Positions 15,340 to 18,729 of a stretch of DNA of 18,729 nt are shown here, piece after piece. Every line of letters starts with the position of its first letter. The first letter of the stretch is position 1. Origin of the DNA: Clostridium sp. (lineage in GTDB: Bacteria; Bacillota; Clostridia; Lachnospirales; Lachnospiraceae); the NCBI GenBank assembly GCA_016302185.1, contig JAEDOC010000023.1:1-18729 (forward strand). The letters are read 5' to 3'. The notes beneath the pieces were generated by a model. The model saw nothing but the letters and a program-made list of their open reading frames with translations, was not told the DNA's origin and did not search any database. Both the position numbers and the translations under genes were made by a program.

Positions 15340-16554
15340 ATGATTCAGGTTGCGGTTATGGGCTACGGTACCATTGGTTCCGGAGTTGTGGAAGTATTAG
15401 AGAAAAATAAAGAAGAGATTCGAAGAAAAACTGGACAGGAGATTGGAGTAAAATATATCCTGGATCTGCGTGAGTTTCCGGGGGATCCCCATGAGAAGCT
15501 GGTGGTTCATGATTTTTCCGTGATTGAGCAGGATCCGGACGTGGACGTGGTAGTGGAGACCATGGGCGGAGTGAATCCGGCCTATCCTTTTGCGAAGGCG
15601 TGTCTGCTGGCGGGAAAGCATGTGGTGACCTCCAATAAAGCTCTGGTGGCTGCGCACGGAACGGAGTTGATTGCCATTGCCGGCGAGAAGAACGTGAATT
15701 TCCTGTTTGAAGCCAGTGTCGGCGGCGGAATCCCGCTGATTCGTCCGTTAACCCAGTCTCTGGGCGCGGAGCAGATTCTGGAGATCAGCGGTATCCTGAA
15801 CGGAACGACAAACTATATCTTAACGAAGATGAATGTGGAAGGTCAGACCTTTGACGAGGCACTTTCTAAGGCGCAGGAGCTGGGATATGCGGAGAGAAAT
15901 CCGGAGGCAGATGTGGAAGGCTATGATACCTGCCGCAAAATTTCCATTCTGACTGCACTGGCTACCGGAAAAGAAGTGAATTATGAGGAGGTTTCCACCG
16001 AGGGAATTACCCGGATTACAGATACAGATTTTCGCTATGCGGCGCAGCTGGGTACCTCTATCAAGCTGTTTGGTACCAGCCGGATGGAGAATGGAAAGGT
16101 AAGCGTATTTGTCTGCCCGATGATGATCGACGCGGGGCATGCGCTGTATGCGGTCAGTGACGTCTACAACGGAGTTATGGTTCGCGGCAACACCGTGGGA
16201 ACTGTGATGTTTTACGGAAGCGGCGCCGGCAAGCTTCCGACCGCCAGTGCGGTAGTCAGTGATATTGTGGAGATTGCAGACCATCTGCATGATAACATTG
16301 CCTGCGGATGGAAGGGAGAAAAGCAGGAGCTGGAACCGATGAGCGAGCAGAGCTTCCGTTATTTTGTGCGTTTTGCAGGAAAGCTGAGCGAGCGGCTGCC
16401 GGAGGTGGAGAAGCAGTTCGGCTCTGTTACGGCACTGGAGCTTCCAGGACTGGATGAATTCGCTGTGGTGACCGGAGAGATGAAAGAAAAAGAGTATCAG
16501 GAGAAGGCGGCCGCATTTGATCATATCCGTCAGATGATCCGCCGGAGTCTGTAA
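15340..16554 (+). CDS. hom: Homoserine dehydrogenase
   Basis: NAD(P)H-dependent reduction of aspartate semialdehyde to homoserine, the branch step to threonine and methionine, in the cytoplasm. 404 residues. The Rossmann motif GYGTIGSG (8-15) is at the N-terminus, then the conserved TSNKALVAAHG block, GILNGTTNYIL (about 150-160) and the family signature EADVEGYDTCRKISIL (about 188-203). The catalytic part ends near 320. The C-terminal 60-70 residues (from FRYFVRFAGKLSERLP to the end) occupy the place of the ACT domain of longer enzymes (usually about 430 residues) but look short and diverged, with no clear ligand loop. Together with the separate ACT protein just upstream this suggests feedback control in trans. 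AGGGAG at 15326-15331 supports the start. Confidence 0.96.
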   Translation: MIQVAVMGYGTIGSGVVEVLEKNKEEIRRKTGQEIGVKYILDLREFPGDPHEKLVVHDFSVIEQDPDVDVVVETMGGVNPAYPFAKACLLAGKHVVTSNKALVAAHGTELIAIAGEKNVNFLFEASVGGGIPLIRPLTQSLGAEQILEISGILNGTTNYILTKMNVEGQTFDEALSKAQELGYAERNPEADVEGYDTCRKISILTALATGKEVNYEEVSTEGITRITDTDFRYAAQLGTSIKLFGTSRMENGKVSVFVCPMMIDAGHALYAVSDVYNGVMVRGNTVGTVMFYGSGAGKLPTASAVVSDIVEIADHLHDNIACGWKGEKQELEPMSEQSFRYFVRFAGKLSERLPEVEKQFGSVTALELPGLDEFAVVTGEMKEKEYQEKAAAFDHIRQMIRRSL

Positions 16555-16556
16555 GC

Positions 16557-16913
16557 ATGGAACGCTGGCTGAGAGTACTGGCAGAAACCATACAGGCAGC
16601 AGGGCAGGGATATTTTCCCTGCCTTTTTCGCACATTTACGGGACTCTACTGCCCTGGCTGCGGCGGAACCAGAGCAGTATCTGCGCTGCTGCATGGACAT
16701 GTTCTGCAGAGCTTTTATTATCATCCACTGGTGCCCTATGCGGCATTTACTGTTCCTGCTTTTCTAGTTTATGTTCTGTATCATAAAAAAAGAAACAGAA
16801 GCGGTTCTCCGATGGTCTGGAAAACGTTTCTGTTTCTGGGACTTGGTATTCTGATTGTAAATTTTCTTGTAAAAAATTACCTGCTTCTGGTATACGGACG
16901 CGCACTGCTTTAA
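16557..16913 (+). CDS. DUF2752 membrane protein
   Basis: 118 residues with the defining motif CPGCGGTRA (32-40) and hydrophobic helices after it (about 60-78 and 90-112). This is the usual DUF2752 layout: short N-terminus, Cys-Pro-x-Cys motif, then two or three membrane segments. The function of the family is unknown; the two cysteines suggest metal or redox chemistry, but that is speculation. The ATG follows the hom stop by 2 bp, so translation is probably coupled, with no clear ribosome binding site of its own inside the end of hom. It is convergent with the next gene, 18 bp apart, and no obvious terminator is visible between them. Confidence 0.85.
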   Translation: MERWLRVLAETIQAAGQGYFPCLFRTFTGLYCPGCGGTRAVSALLHGHVLQSFYYHPLVPYAAFTVPAFLVYVLYHKKRNRSGSPMVWKTFLFLGLGILIVNFLVKNYLLLVYGRALL

Positions 16914-16931
16914 AATGTCCGGTACAGCAGA

Positions 16932-17321
16932 TTATTTGGGCTGCATCAGTGCTTCATACTGCTGCATCACTTCATCAAAAATCGGTGCAAATTCCGGATC
17001 ACGGATGAGCGTATTGACGGCAATTAAGTAGGCACATTCGGCCAGACCCAATAGCAGGGAGACAATGCCAAAGACAAGCCCGGCGATGGCATATCCGGAT
17101 ATGGGTTGCCCTTTACGGGAAAGCAGGGCCAGAGAGATGGCAGCTACTCCGCAGAGAATGGATGCCGGAAAGGCAACACAGCAGCATAACAGCAGGATGC
17201 CGGTGATGCCGCAGAGCATGGAAGCGACGGCCATGCCGTTGCGGTTCTGCCGGGAACGACCATAATTTTCATTGTTCGGGACTGTATTCCGTGAAGAATC
17301 ATTGCTATCGTAATATTCCAT
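16932..17321 (-). CDS. Small membrane protein, DUF4190-like
   Basis: 129 residues. A polar N-terminus rich in Asn, Ser and Arg (1-28), then two hydrophobic segments (about 29-63, including the cysteine run LLLCCCVAF, and about 74-103), and a short acidic C-terminal tail. The pattern of a leading NGMAVASMLCGI, a Cys-Gly-rich first hairpin and SGYAIAGLVFGIVSLLLG resembles DUF4190-type proteins common in Clostridia. No function is known. AAGGAGG (complement of about 17327-17333) lies just upstream of the start, and a good promoter lies before it. The family assignment is from pattern memory only. Confidence 0.75.
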   Translation of the reverse strand: MEYYDSNDSSRNTVPNNENYGRSRQNRNGMAVASMLCGITGILLLCCCVAFPASILCGVAAISLALLSRKGQPISGYAIAGLVFGIVSLLLGLAECAYLIAVNTLIRDPEFAPIFDEVMQQYEALMQPK

Positions 17322-17348
17322 GGATAAAACCTCCTTCGTATGAAAGAG

Positions 17349-17377
17349 ATTGTAGCATGATTCGGCCGTCTTTGCAA
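17349..17377 (-). promoter_or_regulatory. SigA-like promoter of the small membrane protein gene
   Basis: On the minus strand TTGCAA (complement of 17372-17377) and TACAAT (complement of 17349-17354) with a 17-bp spacer and a TGc extension. It lies back to back with the esterase promoter; the two -35 elements are only 6 bp apart. Confidence 0.75.
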
Positions 17378-17383
17378 ATTTTC

Positions 17384-17412
17384 TTGCTATTTAAATCTTC
17401 GTGTGCTATATT
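17384..17412 (+). promoter_or_regulatory. SigA-like promoter of the esterase operon
   Basis: TTGCTA (17384-17389), 17-bp spacer, TATATT (17407-17412) with a TGc extension directly before the -10. Expected start near 17419, about 55 nt before the ATG at 17474. Confidence 0.75.
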
Positions 17413-17473
17413 TAATGGAAAAAATTACAATACTTTAGTACGTTGATGCTGAAACGTCAGATGGGAGTTTACT

Positions 17474-18232
17474 ATGGTAGAAAAATGGCCAGTTACGATA
17501 CCGGAACTGACAGGCTCGCTGGAACGAAATGCCTACCTGTATCTGCCGGAATCTTATGAATATGAACCTGACAGGAGATATCCTGTTCTTTATATGTTTG
17601 ATGGACACAATGTGTTTTTTGATTCGGATGCCACCTATGGAAAGTGCTGGGGAATGAAGGAGTATATGGAGGAAACTGAAACCCAGATGATTATCGCAGC
17701 CGTGGAATGCAATCACAGCCCGGATTACGGACGCCTGAAGGAGTATTCTCCGTTTTCTTTCCGGGATCCGGAGTTCGGTATGATTACCGGGCGGGGAAGA
17801 CTTACCATGGATTGGTTTGTGAATGAGTTTAAACCTTATATCGACAGCCGGTACCGGACCATCCCGGAACGGGAAGCTACCTTTATTGCGGGAAGCTCCA
17901 TGGGCGGACTGATGAGTCTGTATGCGCTTCTGGAATATAATCATGTATTTTCCAGAGCGGCGGCATTGTCCCCGTCTTTATGGGTATCCCGCAGTAAGGT
18001 GGAGTCGATGATCCGGCGGGCAGAGGTAAATCCGGATACGGTACTGTATATGGATTATGGCTCGGAGGAGTTCGAAAATCATGAGGATATGATGCGTCAG
18101 TTCGGAAAAGTGACTTCCCTGCTGATGGGGCGCGGCGTGATGGTGGACAGCCGTATTGTCCCGGGAGGAACCCACTGCGAGGCCAGCTGGGAGCGCCAGA
18201 TTCCGTTTTTTATGAATACACTTCTGTATTAG
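17474..18232 (+). CDS. Esterase-family alpha/beta hydrolase
   Basis: 252 residues, no signal peptide, so probably cytoplasmic. Related to the esterase D / ferric-enterobactin-esterase-like group. Visible: the oxyanion-side strand YPVLYMFDGHNVF (36-48), the nucleophile elbow GSSMGG with Ser142, a candidate acid in LYMDYGSEEF (Asp194 or a nearby acidic residue) and the catalytic His234 in VPGGTHCEASW. The order Ser-Asp-His and the spacing are typical. The substrate is not evident: carbohydrate esters, S-formylglutathione-type thioesters and siderophore esters are all served by relatives. A second hydrolase gene begins 21 bp downstream. Confidence 0.88.
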   Translation: MVEKWPVTIPELTGSLERNAYLYLPESYEYEPDRRYPVLYMFDGHNVFFDSDATYGKCWGMKEYMEETETQMIIAAVECNHSPDYGRLKEYSPFSFRDPEFGMITGRGRLTMDWFVNEFKPYIDSRYRTIPEREATFIAGSSMGGLMSLYALLEYNHVFSRAAALSPSLWVSRSKVESMIRRAEVNPDTVLYMDYGSEEFENHEDMMRQFGKVTSLLMGRGVMVDSRIVPGGTHCEASWERQIPFFMNTLLY

Positions 18233-18253
18233 GAACGAAAGAGGAGAGAAACG

Positions 18254-18729
18254 ATGGAAACACAATATTTTAAAGACTACAGTCCATCCCTGGGCCGGAT
18301 GATGGAATGCAAGGTATATGGACATGCCGGCCGGCCGGTGCTCTTTATTCCCTGTCAGGACGGCAGATTTTTTGATTTTGAGAATTTTCATATGACGGAT
18401 GTATGGGCCCCATGGATCGAGGAGGGAAAGGTAATGGTATTTTCCATTGATACCATTGATCAGGAAACCTGGTCCAACAAGCAGGGCAATCCGCGCTGGA
18501 GAATTGAACGCCATGAGCAGTGGATGCGCTATATTACCGATGAGATGGTTCCGTTCATGCGTGCCATGGTCAATGAGCGCAACGGATGGGACGGTTATCC
18601 CGGCATTATGGTATTTGGCTGCAGCCTGGGAGCCACTCACGCGGCAAATCTCTATTTCCGCCGGCCGGATCTCTTCGATCGCCTGCTGGCACTGAGCGGC
18701 ATCTATACGGCATCCTATGGCTTTGACGG
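18254..18729 (+). CDS. Second esterase-like alpha/beta hydrolase (3' end outside window)
   Basis: An open frame from ATG 18254 to the window end, 158 codons seen. GAGGAG at 18241-18246 gives good spacing. It begins METQYFKDYSPSLGRMMEC; GRPVLFIPCQDGRFFDF forms the oxyanion-side strand, and FGCSLGATHAANLYFRRPD holds a GxSxG elbow with Ser124, as in the gene before it. It differs clearly in sequence from the upstream esterase, so it is not a recent duplicate. The acid and His of the triad should lie beyond the window. Likely cotranscribed with the upstream gene. Confidence 0.85.
   Translation, partial: METQYFKDYSPSLGRMMECKVYGHAGRPVLFIPCQDGRFFDFENFHMTDVWAPWIEEGKVMVFSIDTIDQETWSNKQGNPRWRIERHEQWMRYITDEMVPFMRAMVNERNGWDGYPGIMVFGCSLGATHAANLYFRRPDLFDRLLALSGIYTASYGFD

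Noticed and set aside
15820..16635. 271-codon open frame on the minus strand opposite hom
   Set aside because: Antisense to a well-recognised enzyme gene; its Cys/His/Leu-rich composition is that of a shadow frame.

Overview
The window looks like a chromosomal segment from a monoderm Firmicute of class Clostridia, probably Lachnospiraceae. This is an inference from gene families and gene order: long-form HPF divergent from secA, secA followed by a frameshifted prfB, a UPF0735 ACT protein paired with hom, strong AGGAGG-type ribosome binding sites, purine-rich coding strands and moderate GC. Almost all genes are on the plus strand. No rRNA, tRNA, CRISPR array, transposase or phage gene was seen.

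Layout. 1-692: 3' part of a NagD-type HAD phosphatase. 749-2248: glycerol kinase glpK, closed by a strong terminator. 2363-9515: a compact eight-gene type IV pilus / type II secretion-like operon, with ATPase, platform protein, major pseudopilin, short prepilin peptidase, a PilM+PilN (GspL-like) protein, a PilO/GspM-like protein and two minor pseudopilins, closed by a 14-bp-stem terminator. 9636-10163 (minus): long-form hibernation factor hpf. 10164-10805: a long AT-rich divergent intergenic region with promoters for hpf and secA, inverted repeats and a cluster of DnaA boxes. 10806-13385: secA. 13471-14599: prfB (RF2) with its programmed +1 frameshift. 14600-14890: a GC-rich repeat-like element and a 19-bp perfect inverted repeat. 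14891-16554: UPF0735 ACT protein and homoserine dehydrogenase. 16557-16913: DUF2752 protein. 16932-17321 (minus): small membrane protein. 17474-18232 and 18254-end: two esterase-like alpha/beta hydrolases, the second cut by the window end.

How the genes work together. The pilus operon holds what is needed to build a short inner pseudopilus in a cell without an outer membrane: no secretin, no retraction ATPase, and actin-like and periplasmic assembly domains joined in one polypeptide. Its substrate or role (DNA uptake, secretion, adhesion) cannot be read from the sequence. hpf, secA and prfB are housekeeping genes of translation and export. The ACT protein and hom probably form a threonine/methionine-branch unit in which the regulatory domain is a separate polypeptide.

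The best candidates for a second look are the pseudopilus operon, especially the GspL-like fusion and the methylase-less peptidase, and the DnaA-box cluster between hpf and secA, far from any visible dnaA gene.
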